Below are positions 46,123 to 58,728 of a stretch of DNA of 64,000 nt, in pieces (position 1 is the stretch's first letter; each line of letters opens with the position of its first letter). Source of the DNA: Puniceibacterium confluentis (lineage in GTDB: Bacteria; Pseudomonadota; Alphaproteobacteria; Rhodobacterales; Rhodobacteraceae); contig NZ_VOJI01000008.1 in NCBI RefSeq assembly GCF_007923445.1, forward strand, positions 124,001 through 188,000, written 5' to 3'. The notes under the pieces were generated by a model that was not told the DNA's origin, made no database searches, and saw only the letters and a list, made by a program, of their open reading frames with translations. The translations under genes and the position numbers were made by a program.

Positions 46123-47205
46123 ATGGCAGATCAGACAACCCACGGGGTCGGAGGCCTGACCTTCGACGCCAGGAAACGAGCCTGGCCCAACGAGATGAAC
46201 GTGTTCATTGCGTTGATCGTCATCATCCTGATCTTCGAGGCGCTCGGCGCCATGATGATGGGACAGAGCTTTCTTTTCGACAGCAATGACCGTTTTGGCA
46301 CGATCTTCAACGAGGCCCGGCTGAAGATCATCATTCTTCAGGTGGCGATCATCGGGATCATCGCCATCGGTTCGACCCAGGTGATCATTTCCGGCGGGAT
46401 CGACCTGTCGCCGGGCTCCATCGTCGGGCTCACGGCCATGGTCGCGATGAGCTTTGCCCAGACCGCGCTGGTCAACGGCAACCCCAATCCCAAGGCGATC
46501 TTCAGCGAGACCTGGATGGATCTGCCTGTGATCATCCCGATCCTTGTGGCGCTGATCATCGGCATGTTGGCCGGGATGACCAACGGCCTGCTGATCGCCT
46601 ATACCCGGATCCCCCCCTTCATCGCCACGCTCGGGATGATGGTCGCGGCCCGTGGTGCGGCCAAGTGGTGGTCCAAGGGCAACCCGATCTCGTTCCCGAC
46701 GGATCAGTTCGCCTCGATCGGCAATGGCATGAACGGCTGGGCGCCGGTGCTGATCTTTGTCGGCCTCGCCGTCCTGTTCCACCTGATCCTGAAGCACACG
46801 GTCTATGGCAAACACACCTACGCCATCGGTTCGAACGAGGATGCGGCGCGCATGTCCGGCATCAAGGTCGCGCGTCACAAGGTGCTGGTCTACACGATCG
46901 CCGGGATGCTGGCGGGTCTGTCGGCCATCGTGCTGGCCTCCAAGAACCTGACGGCGCAGGCCGGGATGGGCGTGATGTACGAACTCGACGCCATCGCAAT
47001 GACGGTGATCGGGGGGATTTCCCTGGCCGGTGGCCGCGGTTCACTGATCGGCACAGTGCTGGGGGCGCTGATCTTCGGTGTCATCATCTCGGGTTTCACC
47101 TTCCTGCGGCTCGACGCCTATTATCAGGAAATGGTGAAGGGCTTCATCATCGTCGCAGCCGTGGTTCTGGACCAATGGCGTCAGCGCCGCGCCATTACGC
47201 GATAA
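46123..47205 (+). CDS. Inositol-type ABC transporter permease
   Basis: 360-residue BPD_transp_2 permease with about ten hydrophobic segments. Typical pieces are ISGGIDLSPGSIVGLTAM near 90-107 and the EAA-like loop AIGSNEDAARMSGIKV near 232-247. GGGGGAGG precedes the ATG at 46123. It forms the importer with the preceding binding protein and the following ATPase. Confidence 0.88.
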   Translation: MADQTTHGVGGLTFDARKRAWPNEMNVFIALIVIILIFEALGAMMMGQSFLFDSNDRFGTIFNEARLKIIILQVAIIGIIAIGSTQVIISGGIDLSPGSIVGLTAMVAMSFAQTALVNGNPNPKAIFSETWMDLPVIIPILVALIIGMLAGMTNGLLIAYTRIPPFIATLGMMVAARGAAKWWSKGNPISFPTDQFASIGNGMNGWAPVLIFVGLAVLFHLILKHTVYGKHTYAIGSNEDAARMSGIKVARHKVLVYTIAGMLAGLSAIVLASKNLTAQAGMGVMYELDAIAMTVIGGISLAGGRGSLIGTVLGALIFGVIISGFTFLRLDAYYQEMVKGFIIVAAVVLDQWRQRRAITR

Positions 47206-47219
47206 AACAGGAGGGCACC

Positions 47220-47996
47220 ATGAGCGATATCATTCTCGAAACCCGCGACCTGACGAAACACTATGGCGGCGTGCATGCGCTTCAGGGCGCGAACTTCATC
47301 CTGCGCAAGGGCGAACACGTGGCGATCATGGGCGACAACGGCGCGGGCAAATCGACCTTTGTGCGCCAGATCACCGGGGTCGAACAGCGCACCCGCGGCG
47401 AGGTCATCTTTGACGGCAAGCCGGTGCACTTTGAATCGCCGATGGATGCCCGCGAGGCCGGCATCGAGACGGTGTTCCAGACACTGGCCCTGGCCGACGA
47501 ACTGGATGTGCCCGACAACCTGTTCCTGGGCCGCGAGCTGGTGCGCTTCAACCTCGGGCCGTTCTCGATCCTCGATTACAAGGCGATGCGCGAACGCACG
47601 ATGCAGGCGCTGGAAAAAACCGGGGTGAAGATTCCCAACATCCGCAACACCATCCGCAACATGTCCGGCGGTCAGCGCCAGTGCGTCGCCATTGCGCGCA
47701 CGGCCACCTTCCACTCCAAGCTGACGATCATGGATGAACCGACAGCCGCGTTGGGGGTGCAGGAAACCGCGCAGGTCGAAAACATCGTGCGCACCCTGAA
47801 AGCGGCCGGTGAACCGCTGATCCTGATCAGCCACAACATGCGGCAGGTCTTTGATCTTGTGGACCGCGTGGTGGTGTTCCGGCGCGGCAGGATCTGCGCC
47901 AACCTCGACATCAAGAACCAGGAGTTCTCTGGCGAGGACGTCGTGGCCTATATCACCGGGGCCAAGACTCAGCCCGAATACGAAGATGCCGCCTGA
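47220..47996 (+). CDS. Inositol-type ABC transporter ATPase (single domain)
   Basis: 258 residues with one nucleotide-binding domain: Walker A GDNGAGKST near 36, signature MSGGQRQCVAIARTA near 141, Walker B LTIMDEPTAALG near 161, and ISHNM. Most CUT2 sugar importers use a tandem 500-residue ATPase; the single-domain form here is the inositol/ribose-like variant seen in alphaproteobacteria. GGAGGGCACC lies directly upstream. Confidence 0.88.
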   Translation: MSDIILETRDLTKHYGGVHALQGANFILRKGEHVAIMGDNGAGKSTFVRQITGVEQRTRGEVIFDGKPVHFESPMDAREAGIETVFQTLALADELDVPDNLFLGRELVRFNLGPFSILDYKAMRERTMQALEKTGVKIPNIRNTIRNMSGGQRQCVAIARTATFHSKLTIMDEPTAALGVQETAQVENIVRTLKAAGEPLILISHNMRQVFDLVDRVVVFRRGRICANLDIKNQEFSGEDVVAYITGAKTQPEYEDAA

Positions 47997-48141
47997 GCAC
48001 TGAGACGGGGCCGTTCCACGGAAGAACAGCGGTTCTGCATCCAATGTGACCGATGGCGTCTGCCCATTGGCGCTGAAAATCCAAGACACTCCGGCGAATG
48101 ACGCACCCCGCGCATGCGCCCACTCCAGACATGAGGTCAAG

Positions 48142-49134
48142 ATGACTGTACGTTTCGCAATTCTCGGCGCAGGCCGCATCGGTCAGGTCCATGCCCGCGC
48201 TGTCGCATCCACCCTCGGCGCGACGCTTGTCGCCATCGCCGACCCGATGACGGAAGCGGCCCGAAAGGTGGCTGATCAATACGGTTGCGACATCCGCACC
48301 ATCGACGAGATCGCACAAAGCGATGATGTGGACGCGGTGGCGATCTGCACCCCGACCGACACCCATGCCAATCTGATCGAACAATTCGCCAGGGCCGGAA
48401 AGGCGGTGTTCTGCGAAAAGCCGGTCGATCTGAGCGTGGCGCGGGTGAAGGAGTGCCTGAAAGTTGTCGAAGCGGAAGGCGCCACCCTGATGGTCGGCTT
48501 CCAGCGACGGTTCGATCCCGATTTCATGGCCCTGAAAAAGACCATCGACGATGGCGTCATCGGCACGGTCGAGATGATCGCCGTGACCAGCCGCGATCCC
48601 GGTGCCCCGCCCGCCGACTATATCAAGCGCTCCGGCGGCATTTTCCGGGACATGACGATCCACGACTTTGACGTCGCCCGCTGGCTGCTGGGCGAAGAGG
48701 TGGCGGTGGTGCAGGCCTCGGCCTCGGTTCTGACAGATCCGGCCATTCGCGATCTCGGCGATTATGACAGCGTCAACGTGATCCTGACCACGGCCGCCGG
48801 CAAGCAGTGCACCATCACCAACACCCGCCGTGCCACCTACGGCTATGACCAGCGCATCGAGGTGCATGGCTCCAAGGGTTCGGTGTCGGCCGAGAACCAC
48901 CGCGAGGCGAATATCGAGATCGCCACCGAAGCCGGCTATACCCGCCCGCCGCTGCTGAACTTTTTCATGTCACGCTATACTGCCGCCTATGCCAACGAGA
49001 TCGCGGCCTTTGTCGATGCCGTGGCCAATGGTGCCTCGACACCGACCACCGGCGCCGACGGCCTGAAAGCTTTGGAACTCGCCGATGCGGCGCTGAAGTC
49101 CGCCGAAACCGGGCAGGCGGTGCGATTGACCTGA
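48142..49134 (+). CDS. iolG: Inositol 2-dehydrogenase IolG
   Basis: NAD-dependent Gfo/Idh/MocA enzyme that oxidises myo-inositol to 2-keto-myo-inositol (scyllo-inosose). 330 residues. The Rossmann motif ILGAGRIGQVHA is at 6-17, the catalytic lysine in VFCEKPVDLS near 93, and the active-site DMTIHDFDVARWLLG near 170-184. GAGGTCAAG precedes the ATG at 48142; the longer upstream open frame has no family similarity. First gene of the catabolic set that continues to iolB. Confidence 0.93.
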   Translation: MTVRFAILGAGRIGQVHARAVASTLGATLVAIADPMTEAARKVADQYGCDIRTIDEIAQSDDVDAVAICTPTDTHANLIEQFARAGKAVFCEKPVDLSVARVKECLKVVEAEGATLMVGFQRRFDPDFMALKKTIDDGVIGTVEMIAVTSRDPGAPPADYIKRSGGIFRDMTIHDFDVARWLLGEEVAVVQASASVLTDPAIRDLGDYDSVNVILTTAAGKQCTITNTRRATYGYDQRIEVHGSKGSVSAENHREANIEIATEAGYTRPPLLNFFMSRYTAAYANEIAAFVDAVANGASTPTTGADGLKALELADAALKSAETGQAVRLT

Positions 49135-49182
49135 AGCGGTCCGCCTCCGGCCCACCAGATCGAAAATTGAAAAGGCATCTCC

Positions 49183-50304
49183 ATGCAAGAACAGTCCAAA
49201 TCTCTTGGCGTCGCCCTGATCGGCACCGGCTTCATGGGAAGGTGTCACGCCCTTGCGTGGCGTGCGGTGGCCGCGGTCTTTGGTGGGCCGCATCCCCGGC
49301 TGGAATACCTCTGTGACGACACGGACGCCAAGGCCGGGGCGTTCGCGGCGCAGTTCGGTTTCGCGCGTGGCACCTCCGACTGGCAGGCCGCCATCGCCGA
49401 TCCGAAGGTGGATGTGGTGTCGATCACGACGCCCAACGGTCTGCACCGTCCGATGGCCGAGGCAGCCCTGCGCGCGGGCAAGCATGTCTGGCTGGAAAAG
49501 CCGATGGCCCTGACCCTGAACGATGCCCGGGCGATGGCCGACCTGGCAAAGCAGCACCCCGGACAGGTCACGATTCTGGGCTACAACTACACCCGCAGCC
49601 CGGCCTTTCAGGCGGCGGTGGAAATGATCCGGCGCGGTGACATCGGGCAGCCGCACAGCTTTCGCGGTGTCTATGACGAAGATTATTCCGCCGACCCGGA
49701 TCTGCCCTGGACCTGGCGGATGACGCAGGAACATGGCGGGCTCGGCGCGCTTGGCGACCTGGGGGTGCATCTGGTCAGCCAGATGCTGCCGCTGATGGGT
49801 GACGTCACCGAGGTGACCGGCATGACCCATATCGCGATCCCGAAACGCCGGTCGGACACTGGTGACCGGCCGGTCGAAAATGAGGACAGCGCCATGGCGC
49901 TCGTGCGCTTCGCTTCTGGCGCGCAGGGTCAGTTTTCCACCTCCCGCGTGGCGCGCGGGCGCAAATGCCGCCTGCAGTGGGAGATCCACGGCAGCCTCGG
50001 AAGCCTGGTGTTCGATCAGGAAAACATGAACGAACTCTGGCTGCATCGGAAGGGCGAGGCGGGTTTTACCCGACATCTCACCGGCCCGGATCAGCCGGAC
50101 TTTGCCGCCTTCTGCCCGGCACCCGGCCACAACTTCGGGTTCAACGAACAAAAGGTCATCGAAGCCCGCGACCTGTGCCGTGCCATCCGGGGCGGCGCGC
50201 CCTGTGGTCCGGATTTCGCGCAGGGCCTGAAAATCGAAAAAATCGTGCATGCGGTCGCGACCTCTGGCGGCCGTCCCGTGCAAATCGAGGGGGAGGCTGC
50301 ATGA
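49183..50304 (+). CDS. Gfo/Idh/MocA dehydrogenase, probable second inositol dehydrogenase
   Basis: 373 residues. [17 protein letters not shown] near 9-25, [14 protein letters not shown] near 105-118 and [16 protein letters not shown] near 186-201 mark the family. It is longer than IolG and of the type often annotated as scyllo-inositol or D-chiro-inositol dehydrogenase, or as MocA-like. It overlaps iolC as ATGA, so it is made with the kinase. It may oxidise an alternative inositol, an O-methyl inositol or an inosamine (inference). Confidence 0.8.
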   Translation: MQEQSKSLGVALIGTGFMGRCHALAWRAVAAVFGGPHPRLEYLCDDTDAKAGAFAAQFGFARGTSDWQAAIADPKVDVVSITTPNGLHRPMAEAALRAGKHVWLEKPMALTLNDARAMADLAKQHPGQVTILGYNYTRSPAFQAAVEMIRRGDIGQPHSFRGVYDEDYSADPDLPWTWRMTQEHGGLGALGDLGVHLVSQMLPLMGDVTEVTGMTHIAIPKRRSDTGDRPVENEDSAMALVRFASGAQGQFSTSRVARGRKCRLQWEIHGSLGSLVFDQENMNELWLHRKGEAGFTRHLTGPDQPDFAAFCPAPGHNFGFNEQKVIEARDLCRAIRGGAPCGPDFAQGLKIEKIVHAVATSGGRPVQIEGEAA

Positions 50305-52205
50305 AACAGCTGGATCTGATCACCATCGGCCGCAGCTCGGTCGATCTGTACGGCACGCAGGTCGGCGGACGGCTCGAGGACATGCGGTCGTTTGACAAGT
50401 ACATCGGCGGCAGCCCGACCAACATCGCCTGCGGCACCGCGCGGCTGGGGCTGAAATCGGCGCTGATCACAGGTGTCGGCGATGAACACATGGGTCGTTT
50501 CATCATCGAGGAACTGGCCCGCGAAGGCGTGGACACGCGCGGCGTGAAGACCGACCCCGACCGGCTGACGGCACTGGTACTGCTGGGCATCCGCGATCAG
50601 GATCAGTTCCCGCTAATCTTTTACCGCGAGAACTGCGCCGACATGGGCCTGACGGTCGAGGACATCGACGAAGGCTTTGTCACCCAGGCACGGGCAGTGG
50701 TGGCCACCGGCACCCATCTCAGCAATCCGCAGGTCGCCGCGGCGACGATCAAGGCGCTGCGCATCGCACGCGACAATGGCATGCAGACGGCGCTGGACAT
50801 CGACTATCGCCCCAACCTCTGGGGGGTTGCAGGCCATGGCGACGGTGAGAGCAGGTTCGTGGAAAGCGCGGCCGTGACCGACAAGTTGCAGGCCACGCTG
50901 CATTATTTCGACCTGATCGTCGGCACCGAGGAAGAATTCCACATCGCGGGTGGCAGCACCGACACCATCGCCGCCCTGCGGGCCGTGCGGGCGGTTTCGG
51001 GCGCGACGCTGGTGTGCAAACGCGGCGCCGCGGGGGCCGTCGCCTTTGGCGGCGACATTCCCGACAGCCTTGACGACGGCGAGGCCGGGCCGGGATTTCC
51101 GATCGAGGTGTTCAACGTGCTGGGCGCCGGAGACGGCTTCATGTCCGGTCTGCTGAAAGGCTGGCTCGACGGCGAGGACTGGCCGACGGCGCTGAAATAC
51201 GCCAATGCCTGCGGCGCCTTCGCGGTCAGCCGCCACGGCTGCACCCCGGCCTATCCCAGCTGGGCCGAATTGCAGTATTTCTTCGAGCGCGGCGCCCAGC
51301 GCCCCGATCTGCGCAATGACGCCGCCCTCGAGCAGGTGCATTGGGCAACCAACCGTGATCTCGACTGGCCCGAGGTGCGGGTCTTTGCCTATGATCACCG
51401 CCAGCAGTTGCAAGAGCTGGACGGCGCCACACCGGAAAAGATCGGCCGGTTCAAGGAGTTGTGCCTTGCGGCGACCGGGCAGGTTGCCGGCGGCAGGCCG
51501 GGCTACGGCCTGTTGTGCGACGGGCGTCTGGGGCGCGACGCGCTGTACAAGGCGGCCGGCACCGGTCTGTGGATCGGGCGTCCGGTGGAATGGCCGGGCT
51601 CGCGGCCTCTGCAACTGGAGCCGGAAATCGGCGCCGATTTTGGCGGGCTGGCGCAATGGCCGCGCGACCAGGTGGTCAAGGTGCTCTGCTACTGCCATCC
51701 CGACGACGACGCCGCGACATGGGCAAATCAGGAAACCACCATCCTGCGCCTGTTCACCGCCTGCCGCCGCAACCGGCTGGAGCTTCTGCTCGAAGTGATC
51801 CCCTCCAAGGTCGGCCCGATCGCCGACGACACCACCGCCCGGATCATCCAGCGGTTCTACGATCTCGGGGTCAGCCCCGACTGGTGGAAGCTCGAGCCGA
51901 TGCTGACGGAAGCGGCATGGAACATCACCTGTGACACGATCAACCGCAACGATCCCAACACCCGCGGCATCGTCATTCTGGGCCTCGGGGAATCCGAGGA
52001 CAGGCTGGCCAAAAGCTTTGCTGTCGCCGCGCGTTATCCGTTGGTCAAGGGGTTTGCCGTGGGCCGGACGATCTTTGCCGAAACCGCGGCGGCCTGGATG
52101 CATGGCAGATTGAACGACGAGGATGCTGTCGCCGCGATGGCCGGAAATTTCGCCCGTCTTTGTGCTGTCTGGGACAGCGCACGCGCAGCAAAGGAAACAC
52201 AATGA
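50301..52205 (+). CDS. iolC: IolC 5-dehydro-2-deoxygluconokinase fused to a DUF2090 aldolase-like domain
   Basis: Bifunctional protein, 634 residues. Residues about 1-330 are a PfkB kinase ([14 protein letters not shown] near 9; [13 protein letters not shown] near 275 with the catalytic Asp) that phosphorylates 5-dehydro-2-deoxy-D-gluconate. Residues about 335-634 are DUF2090, a class I aldolase-like barrel thought to cleave the phosphorylated product (the IolJ step) to malonate semialdehyde and DHAP. The fusion replaces a separate iolJ, which is not seen in the window. It overlaps genes on both sides as ATGA. Confidence 0.92.
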   Translation: MKQLDLITIGRSSVDLYGTQVGGRLEDMRSFDKYIGGSPTNIACGTARLGLKSALITGVGDEHMGRFIIEELAREGVDTRGVKTDPDRLTALVLLGIRDQDQFPLIFYRENCADMGLTVEDIDEGFVTQARAVVATGTHLSNPQVAAATIKALRIARDNGMQTALDIDYRPNLWGVAGHGDGESRFVESAAVTDKLQATLHYFDLIVGTEEEFHIAGGSTDTIAALRAVRAVSGATLVCKRGAAGAVAFGGDIPDSLDDGEAGPGFPIEVFNVLGAGDGFMSGLLKGWLDGEDWPTALKYANACGAFAVSRHGCTPAYPSWAELQYFFERGAQRPDLRNDAALEQVHWATNRDLDWPEVRVFAYDHRQQLQELDGATPEKIGRFKELCLAATGQVAGGRPGYGLLCDGRLGRDALYKAAGTGLWIGRPVEWPGSRPLQLEPEIGADFGGLAQWPRDQVVKVLCYCHPDDDAATWANQETTILRLFTACRRNRLELLLEVIPSKVGPIADDTTARIIQRFYDLGVSPDWWKLEPMLTEAAWNITCDTINRNDPNTRGIVILGLGESEDRLAKSFAVAARYPLVKGFAVGRTIFAETAAAWMHGRLNDEDAVAAMAGNFARLCAVWDSARAAKETQ

Positions 52206-54034
52206 CCAAAACAATCCGACTGACCGCGGCGCAGGCAATGGTGCGCTACGTTGCGGCGCAACGCAACGAAGACGGCGATGCCATCATCGCCGGCTGCTGG
52301 GCGATTTTCGGGCACGGCAACGTCGCCGGTCTTGGTGAGGCGCTGTATCACGCCAGGGAAAGCCTCGCGACATGGCGCGGTCACAATGAACAGACGATGG
52401 CCCACGCGGCGATTGCCTTTGCCAAACAATCCGCACGCAAGCGGGCGATGATGGTGTCCTCCTCGATCGGACCGGGGGCGCTAAACATGGTGACGGCGGC
52501 GGCGCTGGCGCATGTGAACCGGTTGCCGGTGCTGCTGGTTCCCGGCGATATCTTTGCCAACCGCGGCCCCGATCCGGTCCTGCAACAGATCGAGGACTTC
52601 GGTGATGGCACGATCAGCGCCAATGATTGCTTCAAGCCCGTCAGCCGGTATTTTGACCGTATCACCCGCCCCGAGCAGCTTCTGACCGCCCTGCCCCGCG
52701 CCTTTCGCACCCTGACCGATCCGGCAGACTGTGGTCCGGTCACGCTGTCCTTTTGTCAGGACGTTCAGGCAGAGGCGTTTGACTATCCCGAAAGCTTCTT
52801 TGAGCCGCAGGTCTGGCACCGGCGGCGGATTCGCCCGGACGAGGGCGAGCTTGCCCGGGTTGTCGCCGCGATCAAGGCCGCCAGAAACCCGGTCATCGTC
52901 GCCGGAGGCGGCGTGCATTACGCCGGGGCCTGTGACGCGCTGAAAGCCTTTGCCGCCGCGCACAACATCCCGGTGGCAGAGACCCAGGCCGGCAAATCCG
53001 CCCTGCCCTGGGACGATCCCATGAACCTTGGCCCCATCGGTGTCACTGGCGGCGAGCCCGCCAACCGGGTCTGCGAAGGGGCCGATCTGGTCCTTGGGGT
53101 CGGCACCCGGTTTCAGGATTTCACCACCGGATCCTGGGGCCTGTTCGCCAACCCCGCGCGTCGGCTGATCAGCCTGAACGTTGCCGCCTATGACGCGGCC
53201 AAACACGGTGCCGAGCCCTTGATGGCCGATGCGCTCAAAGGTCTGGAAGAGCTGACCGCCGCCCTTGGTTCGCACCGTGCGGCGACGCAGACCGACGGGC
53301 TCAAGTCTGACTGGTTCGCCAAGGTCGATCCGCTGACCGACGCGCCCACTGACACCAACGCGCTCGCGAGCGACATGCAGGTCATCGGCGCGGTACAGCG
53401 CGCGGCGAACAGGGACACCGTGGTCATGTGCGCCGCGGGCACGATGCCGGGCGAGTTGCACAAGCTGTGGAAGGCCGGGCGGCCCGGCAGCTATCACATG
53501 GAATACGGCTTTTCCTGCATGGGCTACGAGATTGCCGGCGCGATGGGCATCAAGATGGCCGAACCGGAACGCGACGTCGTCTGCTTTACCGGCGACGGCA
53601 CCTACATGATGGCAAATTCCGAACTGGCCACAGCGGCGATGATGGGCATCGCCTTTACGGTCGTGATCACCGACAACCGTGGATACGGCTGCATAAACCG
53701 GCTCCAGATGGGCACCGGCGGCGCCGAGTTCAACAACCTGCTCGAGCACACGATCCACGAAACCCCGTCGCGGATCGACTTTGCCGCTCATGCCGCGTCG
53801 CTGGGGGCCACGGCGCTCAAGGTCGGTTCGATCGCCGAGATGGAAGAGGCCCTGGCGCGACGCGGCACCATCAAGGGCCCCTATGTCATCGTGATCGACA
53901 CCGACCCGTACCCCAGCACACCGCACGGCAGCACTTGGTGGGACGTGGCCGTGCCCGAGATCAGCCAGCGCGCCGAGGTCAATGCGGCCCGCGCCGGTTA
54001 CCTGGAAAACAAGAAATCGCAGCGCGCGGATTAA
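52202..54034 (+). CDS. iolD: 3D-(3,5/4)-trihydroxycyclohexane-1,2-dione hydrolase IolD
   Basis: ThDP-dependent ring-opening enzyme: the diketone from IolE becomes 5-deoxy-glucuronate. 610 residues. The N-terminal ThDP domain (AIIAGCWAIFGHGNVAGLGEAL near 23-44) is followed by the central domain and the C-terminal ThDP-binding domain with GDGTYMMANSELATA near 462 and NRGYGCINRLQMG near 490. The ATG at 52202 overlaps the iolC stop. Confidence 0.95.
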   Translation: MTKTIRLTAAQAMVRYVAAQRNEDGDAIIAGCWAIFGHGNVAGLGEALYHARESLATWRGHNEQTMAHAAIAFAKQSARKRAMMVSSSIGPGALNMVTAAALAHVNRLPVLLVPGDIFANRGPDPVLQQIEDFGDGTISANDCFKPVSRYFDRITRPEQLLTALPRAFRTLTDPADCGPVTLSFCQDVQAEAFDYPESFFEPQVWHRRRIRPDEGELARVVAAIKAARNPVIVAGGGVHYAGACDALKAFAAAHNIPVAETQAGKSALPWDDPMNLGPIGVTGGEPANRVCEGADLVLGVGTRFQDFTTGSWGLFANPARRLISLNVAAYDAAKHGAEPLMADALKGLEELTAALGSHRAATQTDGLKSDWFAKVDPLTDAPTDTNALASDMQVIGAVQRAANRDTVVMCAAGTMPGELHKLWKAGRPGSYHMEYGFSCMGYEIAGAMGIKMAEPERDVVCFTGDGTYMMANSELATAAMMGIAFTVVITDNRGYGCINRLQMGTGGAEFNNLLEHTIHETPSRIDFAAHAASLGATALKVGSIAEMEEALARRGTIKGPYVIVIDTDPYPSTPHGSTWWDVAVPEISQRAEVNAARAGYLENKKSQRAD

Positions 54035-54045
54035 GGACAACACCC

Positions 54046-54951
54046 ATGGGCGTGAAAATCGGAATATCTCCTATCGCGTGGCAGAATGACGACCTGCCGG
54101 ACCTGACCGCAGACTATACGATGGAGCAGTGCCTGCGCGAGGCCCGCGAGATCGGCTATACCGGCGTTGAACGCGGACGCCGGATGCCCCAGGACACCGA
54201 AGGGCTGGGCCGTTACCTTGACGCGAACGATATCGAGCTGTGTGGTGGCTGGTGCTCGGGCAACCTGATGGTGAATTCGGTCGCGGATGAGATTGCGGCG
54301 ATCCGTCAGCAGGTCGCACAGTTTGTGGCGCTGAAATCTCCCTGCCTGGTCTACGCGGAATGCTCAAACACCGTGCAGGGCGACATCGCCACGCCGGTCA
54401 ACAACCGCCCGAAACTGACCCGCGACGAGATCACGCGCTACGCCGCCAAGCTGTCAGAAGTGGCCAAGTGGATGACGGACCAGGGCATGGTGCTGGCCTA
54501 TCACCATCACATGGGTTCGATGATCGAGGATCAGCAGGACATCGACTGGCTGATGGAGGGCGCCTCGCCCGAGGTCACGCTGCTGTTTGATACCGGGCAT
54601 CTGCACTTTGGTGGCGCCGATGTGCTGGGCACATTGCGCAGGTGGGGCGACCGGGTGCGCCATGTGCACTACAAGGACGTGCGCGCCGACGTGACCGCCC
54701 AGATCCGCGCCGAAAACAAGAGCTTTCTTGACGCGGTGATTGCCGGGGCCTTCACCGTGCCGGGTGATCCTCAGGGGTGCATCGACTTTGCTGCGGTCAC
54801 GGACGAGCTCGCCGCGATGAACTATGACGGCTGGATCGTGGTCGAGGCGGAACAGGATCCGGCCAAGGCGCCACCTTACGAATATTCCAAACTCGGCTAT
54901 GATCACATCGTCGCGCTCTGCGGCAAGGCGGGGCTGAAAATCGAAAGTTGA
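54046..54951 (+). CDS. iolE: Inosose dehydratase IolE
   Basis: TIM-barrel dehydratase that removes water from 2-keto-myo-inositol to give the cyclohexanedione used by IolD. 301 residues. GISPIAWQNDDLPDLT is the family N-terminus; metal-site segments are YHHHMGSMI near 162, LLFDTGHLHFGGAD near 186 and HVHYKDV near 213. AAGGACAA lies upstream of the ATG, 11 bp after iolD. Confidence 0.95.
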   Translation: MGVKIGISPIAWQNDDLPDLTADYTMEQCLREAREIGYTGVERGRRMPQDTEGLGRYLDANDIELCGGWCSGNLMVNSVADEIAAIRQQVAQFVALKSPCLVYAECSNTVQGDIATPVNNRPKLTRDEITRYAAKLSEVAKWMTDQGMVLAYHHHMGSMIEDQQDIDWLMEGASPEVTLLFDTGHLHFGGADVLGTLRRWGDRVRHVHYKDVRADVTAQIRAENKSFLDAVIAGAFTVPGDPQGCIDFAAVTDELAAMNYDGWIVVEAEQDPAKAPPYEYSKLGYDHIVALCGKAGLKIES

Positions 54952-54954
54952 CGG

Positions 54955-55164
54955 ATGAAACTCTTTGACCTGCACCACCCGTTTTTCCTGCCGCTCTGGC
55001 GGCGGGTGGCAACCTTTGCCGTTGCCGGGGGCTGGGCGATCGTCGAAGTGCTCGGCGGCAGCCCCGGCTGGGCCGCGCTGTTCGCGGCGCTCGCCCTTTA
55101 TTGCGGGTATCAATTTTTTGTCGCTTTCAACCCCGAAGACCACAAGGACCAAAGTGATGACTGA
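54955..55164 (+). CDS. Small membrane protein in the iol operon (DUF3329-like)
   Basis: 69 residues: a short amphipathic start (MKLFDLHHPFFLPLWRR), two hydrophobic helices (about 18-33 and 39-56) and a charged tail ending EDHKDQSDD. It starts 3 bp after the iolE stop and overlaps iolB by 8 bp, so it is co-translated with them. Similar short proteins with the FDL.HPFF.PLWRR start occur in roseobacters. No function is known to me; placement inside iol may be incidental. Confidence 0.7.
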   Translation: MKLFDLHHPFFLPLWRRVATFAVAGGWAIVEVLGGSPGWAALFAALALYCGYQFFVAFNPEDHKDQSDD

Positions 55165-55963
55165 CTTGCTGCGCAAACCCTTCGGCACCCACGGCAAGGT
55201 GCACGACATCACGGCGGCGAATGCCGGCTGGCGCTATGTCGGCTTTGGGCTCTATCACCTGCGCGCGGGTGAGACGGCGGCAGAGGCAACCGGCGACCGC
55301 GAGGTCATTCTGGTCATGGTCCAGGGCAAGGCGGCGCTGACGGGCGGCGGGCAGGATTGGGGTGTTCTGGGCGAGCGCATGGACGTCTTTGAAAAGACGC
55401 CGCCGCACTGCCTGTATCTGCCCGACGGCAGCGACTGGTCCGCCAGGGCCGAAACCGACTGCGTGATCGCCGTCTGCTCGGCCCCCGGCAAAGGCGGGCA
55501 TGCGGCGCGGCGGATCGGGCCGGACGGCATCACCCTGACGCAGAGGGGCAAGGGCACCAACACCCGCCATATCAACAATATCGCCATGGAGCACGAAGAC
55601 TACTGCGACAGCCTGCTGGTGACAGAGGTGTTCACCCCGGCCGGGCACTGGTCGTCCTACCCCAGTCATCGTCACGACGAAGACGACTTTCCGCGCATCA
55701 CCTATCTGGAAGAGACCTATTACCACCGGCTGAACCCGGCCAGCGGCTTTGGAATCCAGCGGGTCTATACCGACGATCTGCAACTGAACGAAACCATGGC
55801 GGTTGCGGATGGTGATGTGGTGCTGGTGCCACGCGGCCACCATCCCTGCGGCGCGCCCTACGGGTTCGAGATGTATTACCTCAACGTCATGGCCGGCCCC
55901 TTGCGCAGATGGCGTTTTGTTGCCGCGCCCGAGGTGTCCTGGATCATGGAGCGGGATGCCTAG
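55157..55963 (+). CDS. iolB: 5-deoxy-glucuronate isomerase IolB
   Basis: Isomerises 5-deoxy-D-glucuronate to 5-dehydro-2-deoxy-D-gluconate, the IolC substrate. 268 residues of bicupin fold. Metal-binding histidines are in YPSHRHDEDDFPRITYLEE near 172-190 and PRGHHPCGAPYGFEMYYLNVMAG near 231-253. Last gene of the iol operon, converging on lacI2 with a 12 bp gap. With iolG, iolE, iolD and iolC it completes the route up to malonate semialdehyde; iolA is not in the window. Confidence 0.95.
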   Translation: MTDLLRKPFGTHGKVHDITAANAGWRYVGFGLYHLRAGETAAEATGDREVILVMVQGKAALTGGGQDWGVLGERMDVFEKTPPHCLYLPDGSDWSARAETDCVIAVCSAPGKGGHAARRIGPDGITLTQRGKGTNTRHINNIAMEHEDYCDSLLVTEVFTPAGHWSSYPSHRHDEDDFPRITYLEETYYHRLNPASGFGIQRVYTDDLQLNETMAVADGDVVLVPRGHHPCGAPYGFEMYYLNVMAGPLRRWRFVAAPEVSWIMERDA

Positions 55964-55975
55964 CGCGCCGACGGC

Positions 55976-58258
<2,283 letters not shown>

Positions 58259-58268
58259 GGAAAAACCC

Positions 58269-58580
58269 ATGACAAACTGGATCGACGCCTGCGGCGCGGA
58301 CGACATCGAGGAAGAAGACGTGATCCGTTTCGATCACGAGGGCCGCACCTTTGCCATCTACCGCTCGCCCGACGACAACTACTTTTGCACCGACGGCCTG
58401 TGCAGCCATGAACAGGTGCATCTGGCCGACGGGCTGGTGATGGATCACACCATCGAATGCCCCAAACACAACGGCCAGTTCGACTATCGCTCGGGCGAGG
58501 CGCTGCGGGCGCCGGTCTGCGTCAACCTCGCCACCTACCCCGTCAAGGTCGAAGGGGATCGCGTCCTGATCGAAATCTAG
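58269..58580 (+). CDS. Rieske [2Fe-2S] ferredoxin, MocE-like (copy 1)
   Basis: 103-residue electron carrier. The cluster ligands are C45-x-H47 (LCSHEQ) and C64-x2-H67 (ECPKHNG). It lies 10 bp after the MocD-like oxygenase and is probably its direct electron donor. About two thirds of its residues are identical to the second copy at 62806-63117 (67 of 103 by my count), including the start MTNWIDAC. A terminator follows. Confidence 0.88.
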   Translation: MTNWIDACGADDIEEEDVIRFDHEGRTFAIYRSPDDNYFCTDGLCSHEQVHLADGLVMDHTIECPKHNGQFDYRSGEALRAPVCVNLATYPVKVEGDRVLIEI

Positions 58581-58609
58581 ACACCGCGCCATGCCGCAGA
58601 CACGGCCAC

Positions 58610-58644
58610 CCCGCGCCAGAACCGGCTGGCGCTGGGTATTTTTT
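58610..58644 (+). terminator. Rho-independent terminator after mocD-mocE-like pair
   Basis: GCGCCAG (58613-58619) pairs with CTGGCGC (58626-58632) around AACCGG, extended by CCC/GGG after a bulge, and is followed by TATTTTTT. It ends the two-gene plus-strand unit and faces purU. Confidence 0.75.
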
Positions 58645-58728
58645 GCGAAACTCACCGCCTGCGCGGGTCGTGGCCCATCTCTGGTCACGGCTGCGACCCC
58701 TGGAATCAGGAACCGCAGCGGCGTCAGG

